A DNA stretch of 18,590 nt from Anammoximicrobium sp032229885 (GTDB taxonomy: Bacteria; Planctomycetota; Planctomycetia; Pirellulales; Pirellulaceae): the NCBI GenBank assembly GCA_032229885.1, contig JAVYAJ010000430.1, forward strand, positions 1-18,590, given 5' to 3'. Every line of letters begins with the position of its first letter. Position 1 is the stretch's first letter. This document shows, one piece after another, positions 1 to 6,880 of the stretch. The notes below the pieces were generated by a model. It was not told where the DNA came from and searched no databases. It was given only the letters and a program-made list of their open reading frames with translations. The position numbers were made by a program, and so were the translations under genes.

Positions 1-3
1 CGC

Positions 4-307
4 CAGCCCTGGGGCGTTGCCCCAGGCTACGGTGAGCGGAGGCCTTAGGCCAAACAGATTCTTGGGTTGCTGGCACTGGCCCGCGTTAAGCGAAATCGGC
101 ATTGAATGACGGTTGCACAGCACAGACGACAGGAGGCGTGTTGGCCGAAGGCCAACATCAACGTGTTACCGCGGCCCGGATGAATATGGCCTTCGGCCAA
201 AAGAGGCACACGCGAGGCGTCAGCCTTGGGGCGTTGCCCCAGGCTACGGTGATCGGAGGCCTTCGGCCAAACAGATTCTTGGGTTGCGGGCGACAGCCCG
301 CGTCAAG
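4..307. repeat. Pair of 87-bp direct repeats with GGCCTTCGGCC units
   Basis: Positions 4-90 and 221-307 align without gaps at a constant offset of 217 bp, with 78 of 87 bases identical by eye. The core of each copy is the GGGGCGTTGCCCC palindrome, followed by a GGCCTTCGGCC-like palindrome (258-268 in copy 2; mutated to GGCCTTAGGCC in copy 1). The same unit also occurs at 188-198, and as its complement GGCCGAAGGCC at 143-153. No convincing protein is encoded in 1-375. Short open frames through it read only the repeat. It resembles the dispersed, REP-like intergenic repeats of planctomycete genomes. That parallel is from memory and was not searched. Confidence 0.75.
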
Positions 308-337
308 ACAGAGCCCGGAGAATGCGGCGATTGCCTA

Positions 338-366
338 TTGCGTGTCGCGTGCGCTGATACTAGACT
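338..366 (+). promoter_or_regulatory. Weak candidate promoter for the asd leader
   Basis: TTGCGT at 338-343 and TAGACT at 361-366 are separated by 17 bp. An overlapping alternative is TTGCCT 331-336 with GATACT 356-361 and a 19-bp spacer. Either predicts a start near 368-374, only a few bases before the ATG at 376, so the leader ORF would be leaderless or nearly so. Both boxes match consensus poorly. Confidence 0.3.
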
Positions 367-375
367 TATTCGGCT

Positions 376-480
376 ATGAACACCCAGCGCGCGAAAACGA
401 CGACGAGCAAGGGTACGCGGCGCACGACGTTGTGCGGCGCGGCCGGTCTCGTTGCTCCGACGACGGGTGATTCTGAGTAG
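376..480 (+). CDS. Putative threonine-rich leader peptide (34 aa) ahead of asd
   Basis: The ORF runs from ATG 376 to TAG 478-480. Nine of its 34 residues are threonine (positions 3, 8, 9, 10, 14, 17, 18, 29, 30), including ACG ACG ACG at 397-405 and ACG ACG at 424-429 and 460-465. It has no signal peptide or domain. The stop lies 27 bp before a strong intrinsic terminator (508-544), and asd starts at 614. This is the order seen in amino-acid attenuators such as E. coli thrL, and threonine is an end product downstream of Asd. There is no Shine-Dalgarno site; the predicted transcript begins almost at the ATG. GC-rich DNA gives ACG runs easily, so the peptide may be fortuitous. The role is inference from layout. 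Confidence 0.45.
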   Translation: MNTQRAKTTTSKGTRRTTLCGAAGLVAPTTGDSE

Positions 481-524
481 ACCACCAGAGCCGGCCAAAA
501 ACGCGAGAACCCACTGTCGGAGCA
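453..524 (+). promoter_or_regulatory. Predicted antiterminator pairing overlapping the terminator 5' arm
   Basis: TGCTCCGAC at 453-461 is perfectly complementary to GTCGGAGCA at 516-524 (9 bp). After a G-U pair and two mismatches, GGGT 465-468 pairs with ACCC 509-512. The right arm uses 509-520, which is most of the 5' arm of the terminator, so the two structures exclude each other. The left arm lies inside the last third of the small ORF. A ribosome reaching its stop would mask this arm and favour termination. One stalled at the threonine codons 397-405 or 424-429 would leave it free. A small separate hairpin (CGCAC 421-425 with GTGCG 432-436) lies upstream. Confidence 0.45.
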
Positions 525-544
525 GTTCGGCAGTGGGTTTTTTT
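508..544 (+). terminator. Intrinsic terminator between leader ORF and asd
   Basis: A 12-bp stem with one G-U pair is formed by 508-519 and 528-539, with an 8-nt loop. The second arm runs directly into seven T residues (538-544). It lies on the plus strand 70 bp before the asd ATG. No ordinary gene is visible upstream in the window for it to terminate, which supports a role in a leader transcript. Confidence 0.85.
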
Positions 545-613
545 GTCGCTCGAGCCGGCGTTGGCGCGGATTTTTTGTCCGGGCATCTTCACTAGAGCGG
601 AGACAGAGCAAGC

Positions 614-1699
614 ATGGCACAGCGTATGAATGTCGGTGTGATCGGGGCCACGGGGATGGTGGGCCAGAATTATTTGCGGCTGCTTGCGGACCATCCGTGG
701 TTCGAGGTCAGCTATGTGGCGGCGTCGCCCCAGTCGGCGGGCAAGACGTACGCCGAAGCCGTGGCGGGCCGTTGGCACATGAACGGCGAGATCCCCGCCG
801 GCGTGCAGGATCTAGTGGTGGGCGACGCGAGCGACGTCGCGTCGGCGAAGGGCAAGTGCGAGCTGATCTTTTCTGCCGTCTCGCTGGACAAGAAGGCGGT
901 CTTGGCGCTGGAACTGGACTATGCCAAGGCCGGATTTCCCGTCGTCACCAATAATTCGGCGCACCGCGCCACGCCCGATGTGCCGATGGTCATCCCGGAG
1001 GTCAATCCGGACCATCTGGACGTGATCGCGGCCCAACGCGCGGCGCACGGCTGGACGACCGGCTGCATCGCGGTCAAATCCAACTGCAGCATTCAGAGCT
1101 ATATGACTCCGGTCTGGGCGCTGTGGCAAGCCGGCTTCAAGCCGCGGACGATGATCATCACCACGTTGCAGGCGTTGTCGGGGGCCGGGCTGCCGGGCGT
1201 GGCGTCGCTGGACATCCAGGACAACATCGTCCCGCTGATCCGCGGCGAGGAAGAGAAAAGCGAGAGCGAACCGTTGAAGGTCTTTGGCCACGTCCAGGAC
1301 GGCATGATCGTGAGCGATACCTCGGTGGCGATTTCCGCCCACTGCAACCGCGTCGCGGTCGTCGACGGCCACATCGCCTGTGTCAGCCTTCAGTTCGAGG
1401 ACAAGTCGCCGCCGCTGGACGAGATCGTCGCGATCTGGCGGCGATTTCGCGGCGTTCCGCAGGAGCTCGATCTGCCGACGGCGCCGCACCAGCCGATCAT
1501 CTATCGGGACGAGCCGGATCGGCCCCAGCCGCGACGCGATCGGGACGCGGACAAGGCGATGGCCGTGACCGTCGGCCGCCTGCGACCGTGCAACGTGTTC
1601 GACATCCGCTTTGTCGGTCTGCATCACAACACGGTCCGCGGGGCGGCTGGCGGGGCGATTCTGACCGCCGAACTGATGAAAGCGCGAGGCGTGATCTGA
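614..1699 (+). CDS. asd: Aspartate-semialdehyde dehydrogenase
   Basis: This cytoplasmic enzyme reduces L-aspartyl-4-phosphate to L-aspartate-4-semialdehyde with NADPH. It is the branch point to lysine/diaminopimelate, threonine, methionine and isoleucine. The 361-residue product has the N-terminal Rossmann motif GATGMVGQ (residues 11-18), the catalytic cysteine in KSNCSIQ (Cys158), LQALSGAG (185-192), a GEEEK segment (211-215) and the second catalytic region SAHCNRV with His243. Length and motifs fit the archaeal/fungal-like branch of the family rather than the E. coli type, as judged by eye. The start at 614 is supported by GGAGA at 599-603, 10 bp upstream. An in-frame ATG at 626 lacks such a site. 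The terminator and threonine-rich ORF just upstream suggest control by attenuation. It appears to be a single-gene unit. Confidence 0.95.
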   Translation: MAQRMNVGVIGATGMVGQNYLRLLADHPWFEVSYVAASPQSAGKTYAEAVAGRWHMNGEIPAGVQDLVVGDASDVASAKGKCELIFSAVSLDKKAVLALELDYAKAGFPVVTNNSAHRATPDVPMVIPEVNPDHLDVIAAQRAAHGWTTGCIAVKSNCSIQSYMTPVWALWQAGFKPRTMIITTLQALSGAGLPGVASLDIQDNIVPLIRGEEEKSESEPLKVFGHVQDGMIVSDTSVAISAHCNRVAVVDGHIACVSLQFEDKSPPLDEIVAIWRRFRGVPQELDLPTAPHQPIIYRDEPDRPQPRRDRDADKAMAVTVGRLRPCNVFDIRFVGLHHNTVRGAAGGAILTAELMKARGVI

Positions 1700-2045
1700 G
1701 CCGACTGTGGTCCGCTGCGGACCGCGGCCCGCTGCCGACGGCGGCCCGAGTGCGCTCATCGGTCTCGAACGTGGCCGATTCGCGAGCCGCACAGTGGTCC
1801 GCGCATCCCAATGGCGCCAGCGGGGATTTTTCGTGAGCCGGAAGGCCCCGCAATGATGGGGCGGCGGCCCTGGCGACGGCTGCGTTTGGCTGGCGTTGTT
1901 CGCATGCGCCTGCATGCCACGGGCTTGGATCGCGCTGAGCCTCGGCTGGTGTCCGCGCCCCGGACGAGGCTGGAATGGGCTTGGCAATCTCAAAAGCTTC
2001 GGCGTGCCTTGCGCCGCGCGGGGCTTGATGTGAGCGCGGTCCGGC
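1700..2045. other. Convergent gap between asd and rdgB; one hairpin
   Basis: The gap is gene-free by my reading. Right after the asd stop, GGTCCG 1709-1714 and CGGACC 1718-1723 form a tight hairpin with a 3-nt loop, extendable by two pairs (1707-1725). No T-run follows, so it is at best a weak terminator. Open frames across the gap have no recognisable start site or protein character. Confidence 0.4.
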
Positions 2046-2687
2046 TCAGCCGCGCACGGCAGGGATCTCCATTTCGTCCGTCAACCACGCCAGTTCCGCG
2101 CGCAGGCGTTCGAGCGCCCGCGCGCGGTGGCTGATCGCGTTCTTGACGGCCGGCAACAGTTCGCCGAACGTCTGATGATACTCGGCGATCCAGAACAGCG
2201 GATCGTATCCGAAGCCGTTGTGGCCCCGCGGTTCGTGCAGCAACCGGCCGCGACAATGGGCCTCGACTCGGACTCGTACGCGGCCCGTGGGGTCGGCCAG
2301 CGCCAGGCAGCAGACGAAGCGCGCGCCGCGCAGGGGATCGGGCACATCTCGCAGCCGCGCCAGCAGGTGCGCGTTGTTCTGGGCATCCGTGGCCGAGGGG
2401 CCCGCATAGCGCGCGGAACGTACGCCGGGGCTGCCCTCCAAGACATCGACGGCCAGGCCGCTGTCGTCGGCCAACGCCCAATAACCGGTGGCGGCGGCTG
2501 CGGCGATCGCCTTGAGCTCTGCGTTTTCTGCAAAGGTCTCGCCGGTCTCGTCCACGTCCACGGCGTCGGGAAAGTCGGCAAGGCTGGCAATGCGCCAACC
2601 CAGCCCAGCCAGCAACGCGGCGAGTTCGCGGACTTTGTGCTGATTGCGGCTGGCGAGCACAAGCACTGGGTTTTGGCGAGACAGCAT
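2046..2687 (-). CDS. rdgB: Non-canonical purine NTP pyrophosphatase (RdgB/HAM1)
   Basis: The enzyme hydrolyses XTP, dITP and ITP to the monophosphate and pyrophosphate, keeping deaminated purines out of DNA and RNA. The 213-residue protein carries the family motifs in order: LASRNQHKVRE at residues 11-21 (substrate loop, with SRN in place of the usual TGN), GETFAENAELKA at 49-60, ADDSGLAVDVL at 73-83 with the catalytic aspartates 74-75, GVRSARYAG at 88-96, GHNGFGYDPLF at 155-165 and KNAISHRARAL at 182-192. Length is normal for the family. The first ATG, at 2687, places the substrate motif near the N terminus as expected; no good Shine-Dalgarno site is visible. It lies 194 bp downstream of the esterase gene on the same strand, too far for obvious coupling. 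Confidence 0.95.
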   Translation of the reverse strand: MLSRQNPVLVLASRNQHKVRELAALLAGLGWRIASLADFPDAVDVDETGETFAENAELKAIAAAAATGYWALADDSGLAVDVLEGSPGVRSARYAGPSATDAQNNAHLLARLRDVPDPLRGARFVCCLALADPTGRVRVRVEAHCRGRLLHEPRGHNGFGYDPLFWIAEYHQTFGELLPAVKNAISHRARALERLRAELAWLTDEMEIPAVRG

Positions 2688-2782
2688 GGCGCAACGATTG
2701 GTCCTGACGGATCCGAGGGGCGAGCAGCAGCGGAAACGGCCTCATTCTAGCGCGCCGGCGGATCGAAATGGAGCCTCGTAGG

Positions 2783-2798
2783 GCGGACTTCCGTCCGC
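2783..2798. repeat. Short perfect hairpin between esterase and rdgB genes
   Basis: GCGGAC 2783-2788 and GTCCGC 2793-2798 form a 6-bp stem with a TTCC loop, preceded by GTAGG. There is no T-run on either strand, so it is not a classical terminator. It lies downstream of the esterase gene on the minus strand. Hairpins of this form recur as intergenic repeats in planctomycetes, which I state from memory. TCGGGCGCCCTG-like segments are also repeated just right of it (about 2806 and 2836). Confidence 0.4.
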
Positions 2799-2881
2799 AC
2801 GCGCGCCGGGCGCCCTGCGTCTGGCAATCTGCGTCGGGCGCCCTGGGCCGGGCGGGCCCGTCGGCGGCGGTCCCAAGCCGT

Positions 2882-4918
2882 TCAGTTGGCCGGGGACCAC
2901 TCGGCCCATCCCTGCAGCTCGCGCTGGACTCGCTCGCTCGGGTTGACAAACCGCACGGGACGCGGGCTGACCAGCGCGGCCAGATGACGGAGATCGCAGC
3001 ATTCGAGCAATCCGAAGCAGAACATCTCGGGCGCGTCGCTGACCGTCCAATCGCGTTCCAGCGCCTCTTTGAGGCTTCCCAGCGCGTCGTGAAGCTCGAG
3101 GCCCGCGATGGCGTCGCCCTCGAGCGCCGCGGCGAGTTGGACGCGCACGCCGGAGCGGGGGCCGATCGAGACCAGGGTCACGGGTCCTCCGTGCCGCTCC
3201 GCGGCCCAGCGCGCCGCGGCGGCGATCTGGCTGGCCTGGATCCCCAACGGCCGCTCGCCGACCGCGGCGACCAACACGGGGAACAGCCATGGGCCGACGC
3301 GCAGACGCGCCTCGCCGACGAACGCCGGATCGAGGGCGATCACGCGATACCCGTCGGCCATCAGCCGCGCCGCTGGGCCGGCCACCGTCGCTCGGCCGCC
3401 ATCGGCGACGACCAGCGCCGTCCGCTGCGCCCGCGGCCCCGCCAGTTCGACCGCGGGCAGCGTCCAGTCCGCATCCACCAGCAACCGCCACTGAATCGCC
3501 GTCACGTCGGCCCGGCTGTCTCGTTCGACTTCGGTCGCGGTCACGGTGCTGTCCTTGGCCCGCACCACCTTGCGCAGGCGGCTCGTCAGCTCGGCTCGCC
3601 AACGCGTCGCGGCAGCCGGGGCTGGCGGCGGGTCGTCGATTCGCGGCAGGTCGCGACTGAGCGCCAGCGCCAGACTGTGAAAGTCCTGGTTCGGAGTCGG
3701 CAGCGCCACGTCCAGTTGTTCGGCCGTTTTGATCTCGTCGTCGGAGGCGATCTCGCGAGCGTCGAAGTCGGCCCTGTCGGGGAAAAAGAAATCCCCGATC
3801 ATGCGATACAGGGCCTGCCGGTTATCCACGTCGAAATTGTGCGTGCCGGGATCGTCGTTCACGTGCCAGCGCAGCGACGCGGCGCGATCGAACAGGGCGA
3901 ACGTGGGTTGTGCGGCGTCCAGTAGCGGCGGCAGGGCATAGCCGGACTCGAAACAGCAGTTGTCTTTCGAGTTGTAGGTCAACAGCGTCGGCCGCGGCGC
4001 CAGCATGGCGGTCAGATGCGTATAGTCGACCAGCGTGGCCAGATCGTTGGGCGTCTGTTCGGAATCGCCCAGGTCTTTGAACTGACGCGCCCGCGTGAAA
4101 AAGCTCGAATACCCGGCGACGGGGTTGCTCAGCGAGACCCGCGTGTCGAGCGCGCTGAGCACGATCGTCTGCCAGCCGCCTCCGGACAGTCCGGTGACGG
4201 CCACGCGTTGCGGGTCGGTGTGTTCGAGGCTCAGGAGCAGATCGAGGCCGCGTTTCATGTTCAAATAGAACGGCGCCAGCCCGCTGGCGCCGCACAGGTC
4301 CAACTGGTTCATCCGAGCGTGGGCAAACCCGCCGGTGGACAACTGGCCCATCCCCACCCACTCGATGTTCAACGCCAACATGCCGCGTTTGGCCAGGTTG
4401 ATGCAGCGCAGTTGCTTGGGCGGGTACTGCTTGCCCACCGGACCTGCGTGCCCGTTGACATTCAGGACGGCGGGAACGCGGCCGGCGATCTTTTCCGGCT
4501 CGTACAACAGGCCGGGAATCCACATTCCCGGCAAGGCCTGGTAGCGGAGTTTTTTGATGCGATAACCGGGGCCGCCCTCGATCGTCTCCAACCACTCGAC
4601 GCTGGTTGCGGCGTCTCGCCAGGCGGCTGCCGCGCCGCGAAAGACGATGTTGTCCAGAACCGCGCGTCGCAGCCGTGCGGCCTCGGCCTGCCACTCCTGG
4701 GCGGTGGCCCACGTCTGCATCTTGGGAATGCGTCGCTCGACAAAGCGTTGGACTTCGGCCAGCGGCAGTTCATCGCCGACGATCTCGTGTTTGAGCAGCG
4801 CAGCCAGCACGTCGTCCGCGTCCGCGGCCAGCGATGCGCTGGCCGCGCCGGCGGCGATGGCCAGCATAACGAGCGTTCGAAAGCGGGGGATTGCCCACTG
4901 GGCTCGCGTCACGAACAT
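2882..4918 (-). CDS. Secreted alpha/beta hydrolase (acetylxylan-esterase-like) with a degenerate second domain
   Basis: The 678-residue protein begins with a signal peptide (residues 1 to about 32, hydrophobic core around LVMLAIAAGAASASL). The first domain (about 110-380) is an alpha/beta hydrolase like acetylxylan or cephalosporin-C esterases. It has the oxyanion-side motif NVNGHAG (153-159), nucleophile elbow GLSGGG with Ser245, a likely acid near Asp319 and the catalytic His360 in GTHNFD. The second part (about 410-678) also reads like an alpha/beta hydrolase fold, but its elbow position is GPRSG (586-590), with Arg588 in place of serine, so it is probably non-catalytic. The likely role is deacetylation of plant or algal polysaccharide in the periplasm or outside the cell; the substrate is not deducible. 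AAGGGG lies about 9 bp upstream of the ATG at 4918. Confidence 0.85.
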   Translation of the reverse strand: MFVTRAQWAIPRFRTLVMLAIAAGAASASLAADADDVLAALLKHEIVGDELPLAEVQRFVERRIPKMQTWATAQEWQAEAARLRRAVLDNIVFRGAAAAWRDAATSVEWLETIEGGPGYRIKKLRYQALPGMWIPGLLYEPEKIAGRVPAVLNVNGHAGPVGKQYPPKQLRCINLAKRGMLALNIEWVGMGQLSTGGFAHARMNQLDLCGASGLAPFYLNMKRGLDLLLSLEHTDPQRVAVTGLSGGGWQTIVLSALDTRVSLSNPVAGYSSFFTRARQFKDLGDSEQTPNDLATLVDYTHLTAMLAPRPTLLTYNSKDNCCFESGYALPPLLDAAQPTFALFDRAASLRWHVNDDPGTHNFDVDNRQALYRMIGDFFFPDRADFDAREIASDDEIKTAEQLDVALPTPNQDFHSLALALSRDLPRIDDPPPAPAAATRWRAELTSRLRKVVRAKDSTVTATEVERDSRADVTAIQWRLLVDADWTLPAVELAGPRAQRTALVVADGGRATVAGPAARLMADGYRVIALDPAFVGEARLRVGPWLFPVLVAAVGERPLGIQASQIAAAARWAAERHGGPVTLVSIGPRSGVRVQLAAALEGDAIAGLELHDALGSLKEALERDWTVSDAPEMFCFGLLECCDLRHLAALVSPRPVRFVNPSERVQRELQGWAEWSPAN

Positions 4919-5263
4919 GATGAGGCCCCTTGCCGATTCGTGGTTGGATCGTCCGCGGCCGAGGTGTCGCCCGGAGACACTTTCTCGTGAGCACGACGCA
5001 CGGCCACGCGCGCCGTCGGCGCGAGCAAGCAGCGCGTCCGCCTCCGCGCGGGGCGGGATTGGGCTGCGCCGCGAGACGGGACCGCGCGCATCGTGACGAG
5101 CCGTTATACCACGCGCGACAACGCGGGAACAGCGCTCCGAACCGGGGGCCCGCGGATCGGGTGGCGCGATCCTGTCCCGGGGGCGAGCATGGCGGCCCGA
5201 GCGGCGAACTACGGGCGGCGCGGGCCGCTCGAGATCGGGCGGCGCGAGTCTCGGCCGTCTACG
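4919..5263. other. 345-bp gap upstream of the esterase gene
   Basis: No gene is supported. On the minus strand TATAAC at 5108-5103 is a good -10 box, but the hexamer 17 bp upstream (TGTTCC) is a poor -35 box. If used, it would give the esterase mRNA a leader of about 175 nt. GTGTC 4964-4968 and GACAC 4976-4980 form a small hairpin within that leader. The right half is rich in GGGCGGCGCG-like runs with no clear structure. Confidence 0.3.
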
Positions 5264-6130
5264 TCAGGCGGCGGATTTTTTCAGCCGTCGCTTGACGCCG
5301 ACGCGTTGTCCGAACCCCAACGTGGCCAGTAGCCAGCGAAGCGGCTTGCGCCGCGCTTCCCAGCGATAACGGCGTGTGACCTCGTAACTGGGCGCCAGCC
5401 GTTGTCTGCGAAACTCTTCGGTGGCCGAGTCCGCGCGATTCGTCGGGTAGCCGTGCAGCTCGTAGAACTCGCGGAACTCGCGCTGCAACCACTGGAGATC
5501 GACGGCCGGGATCGGTTTGGGGTCGTCCTCCCGCCGGAAATACCCCACCATGGACACGAGGCTGTCGTGCGGCACGTTCCAGAACGAGCGGTCGCCGCGA
5601 CGACAGTCGGCGATCTGGGTCGGCATCTTGGGCCAACCGAGCATCGCCCGATCCCAAGGAAGGTCGAGCTGCTGGCAGGCCGCGCGCAACACGGGCTCGG
5701 GCGCGGCGACGAAACTCTCGTACTTGATCGTCGGCCATCCGGCTCGCGAGAAATAGTTGCAATCCTCGACGAACCGCCGCAGACGCATCCGCAGCGGCGG
5801 ATCCTCGGCCGTGATGCCATTGGCTGCCTCGGCGCCGCCGATCAGACGCGCCCACAGATCGCGGAGGTCGCGGACGACCAGCAAGGGAAAGACGTCCCAG
5901 CCCAAGTCGCGATAGTGCCGGACCAGCTCGCTCATCCGAAAGCTGCCGACGTTCGTCTTGTACCAGGCGTGAGGAGTTCCCAGACAGGGGTCGATGAAGG
6001 GCAGCAAGTCGTTGTCGGCGTCCAGCACGCCGTCCATGTCGGCCCGCTGGAGAAAACACCACGAGACGAGCGTTGCCCCGCTGCCTTGCAGCCCGCCGCA
6101 CAGATACAGTCTTCGTGAAATCCCGGTCAT
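5264..6130 (-). CDS. Sulfotransferase-family protein
   Basis: The 288-residue product has the two PAPS-binding signatures of P-loop sulfotransferases. The 5'-phosphosulfate loop is GGLQGSGAT (residues 12-20), immediately after a short N-terminal strand, and the 3'-phosphate segment is LVVRDLRDLWARL (84-96). A YESF segment after the core and a basic C terminus also fit the family. It would transfer sulfate from PAPS to a hydroxyl or amine of a glycan or other acceptor, probably in the cytoplasm since no signal peptide or membrane segment is seen; the acceptor is unknown. The frame stays open to 6349, but the added N-terminal residues are arginine-rich and would push the P-loop inwards. I chose the ATG at 6130, which has a G-rich stretch (GGGGGGTGG) just upstream. 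Confidence 0.8.
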   Translation of the reverse strand: MTGISRRLYLCGGLQGSGATLVSWCFLQRADMDGVLDADNDLLPFIDPCLGTPHAWYKTNVGSFRMSELVRHYRDLGWDVFPLLVVRDLRDLWARLIGGAEAANGITAEDPPLRMRLRRFVEDCNYFSRAGWPTIKYESFVAAPEPVLRAACQQLDLPWDRAMLGWPKMPTQIADCRRGDRSFWNVPHDSLVSMVGYFRREDDPKPIPAVDLQWLQREFREFYELHGYPTNRADSATEEFRRQRLAPSYEVTRRYRWEARRKPLRWLLATLGFGQRVGVKRRLKKSAA

Positions 6131-6699
6131 CGCCACCCCCCGTCGAATCGCCTCGTCGCTCGCCCCACGATTCGCTGCGCAAACCGCCGCAAACGTCATC
6201 CCACACACGCACCGCGAGCGCGCGATGGGATCCGTACGATCCGGACGGTCGAACAGTCGGCCGCGCCAGGCATCGATAAACGGGCCGCGCCTCAGCGGCT
6301 GGACGCGATCGGCCGAGCGCCATCTGCCGCGAACGAGACCGCGCGCCATCGACCGCGAAACACCCCCCGAGGAAATCTATCGACCGCTCGGTCGGCGTTA
6401 CTCCAGCGCTTGTCTTCAGTGTGTCGACAACCGGCCCGTCGCCGCGTGACATGACGCATACGCGCGTGTAAACCGCCATATTCGCTATCGCGTGCAAGCG
6501 GCGCTCGGGAACCATCATGGGGCTGCGCTGACGATCGGCCCCGTCCGATTGCCCGTCCCGATCCTCGCTTCGATCCCGGCTAACGCGGGCGAGAGTGTAG
6601 ACGGTTGCGCGTTTGGCGACAAGGCGAACAATGCCCGCTGGATACGCGGTTCTGCCGACATGTCCGCGTTGCGCGGAGGCGAGGGATCAGGGATGAAGG

Positions 6700-6720
6700 G
6701 CGGCGCGCCGTGCGCGCCGC
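6700..6720. repeat. Perfect 9-bp GC palindrome
   Basis: GCGGCGCGC 6700-6708 and GCGCGCCGC 6712-6720 are perfect inverted repeats around a CGT loop. It is purely G/C with no T-run on either strand. It would form a very stable hairpin, perhaps a REP-like unit. Confidence 0.5.
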
Positions 6721-6772
6721 ATCGCAGGCGGGAATCGACGGCGGTCTGTGGGTCGAACAAGCCAACAGGCGG

Positions 6773-6818
6773 CCACAAACCACGCGGACCGAGACAACGT
6801 CCCGGTCCGTTTTTGTGG
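6773..6818. terminator. Imperfect inverted repeat downstream of the ceramidase-like gene
   Basis: The inner stem CGGACCG 6785-6791 with CGGTCCG 6803-6809 is followed on the plus strand by five T residues (6810-6814). An outer stem pairs CCACAAA 6773-6779 with TTTGTGG 6812-6818. It lies 62 bp beyond the stop of the minus-strand gene at 6881, where a terminator is expected. However, the T-run suits plus-strand transcription, and no plus-strand gene is recognised here. A bidirectional role is possible. Confidence 0.4.
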
Positions 6819-6880
6819 TCCGCGTCATCCGAGGTTCCCGAATCGCCCGTGCCCGAAGCGCGCAGAGGGCGCGCGGGCCG

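Larger units (their letters stand above)
6131..6880. other. 750-bp gene-poor region between sulfotransferase and ceramidase-like genes
   Basis: Open frames exist on both strands here, but none has a recognisable domain, a ribosome-binding site or plausible composition. The best minus-strand one (6778-6515) starts with TTG and reads through hairpins. The region holds the CGACC/GGTCG hairpin around 6381-6395, a GC-only palindrome (6700-6720) and a larger imperfect inverted repeat (6773-6818). Its left part must contain the sulfotransferase promoter, but I could not choose one. Confidence 0.4.

Noticed and set aside
102..470. A 122-codon plus-strand frame through the left-edge repeats.
   Set aside because: It mostly translates the repeated palindromic element, lacks a ribosome-binding site, and is in a different frame from the small threonine-rich ORF.
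561..589. Possible asd promoter downstream of the terminator (TTGGCG at 561-566).
   Set aside because: The hexamer 17 bp downstream (ATCTTC) is not a plausible -10 box. It is noted because a real promoter here would weaken the attenuator idea.
812..1993. A 393-codon minus-strand open frame across asd.
   Set aside because: It is antisense to a gene with all catalytic motifs of aspartate-semialdehyde dehydrogenase. Its composition is arginine/aspartate-rich and no family is recognised.
6131..6349. N-terminal extension of the sulfotransferase to an upstream start.
   Set aside because: The extra residues are arginine-rich and domain-free, and would place the P-loop about 85 residues inwards. 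The ATG at 6130 gives the normal family layout.
6515..6778. Possible 87-residue minus-strand gene downstream of the ceramidase-like gene.
   Set aside because: It has a TTG start inside a hairpin, no ribosome-binding site, a proline/alanine-rich sequence without a domain, and it reads through the GC palindrome at 6700-6720.
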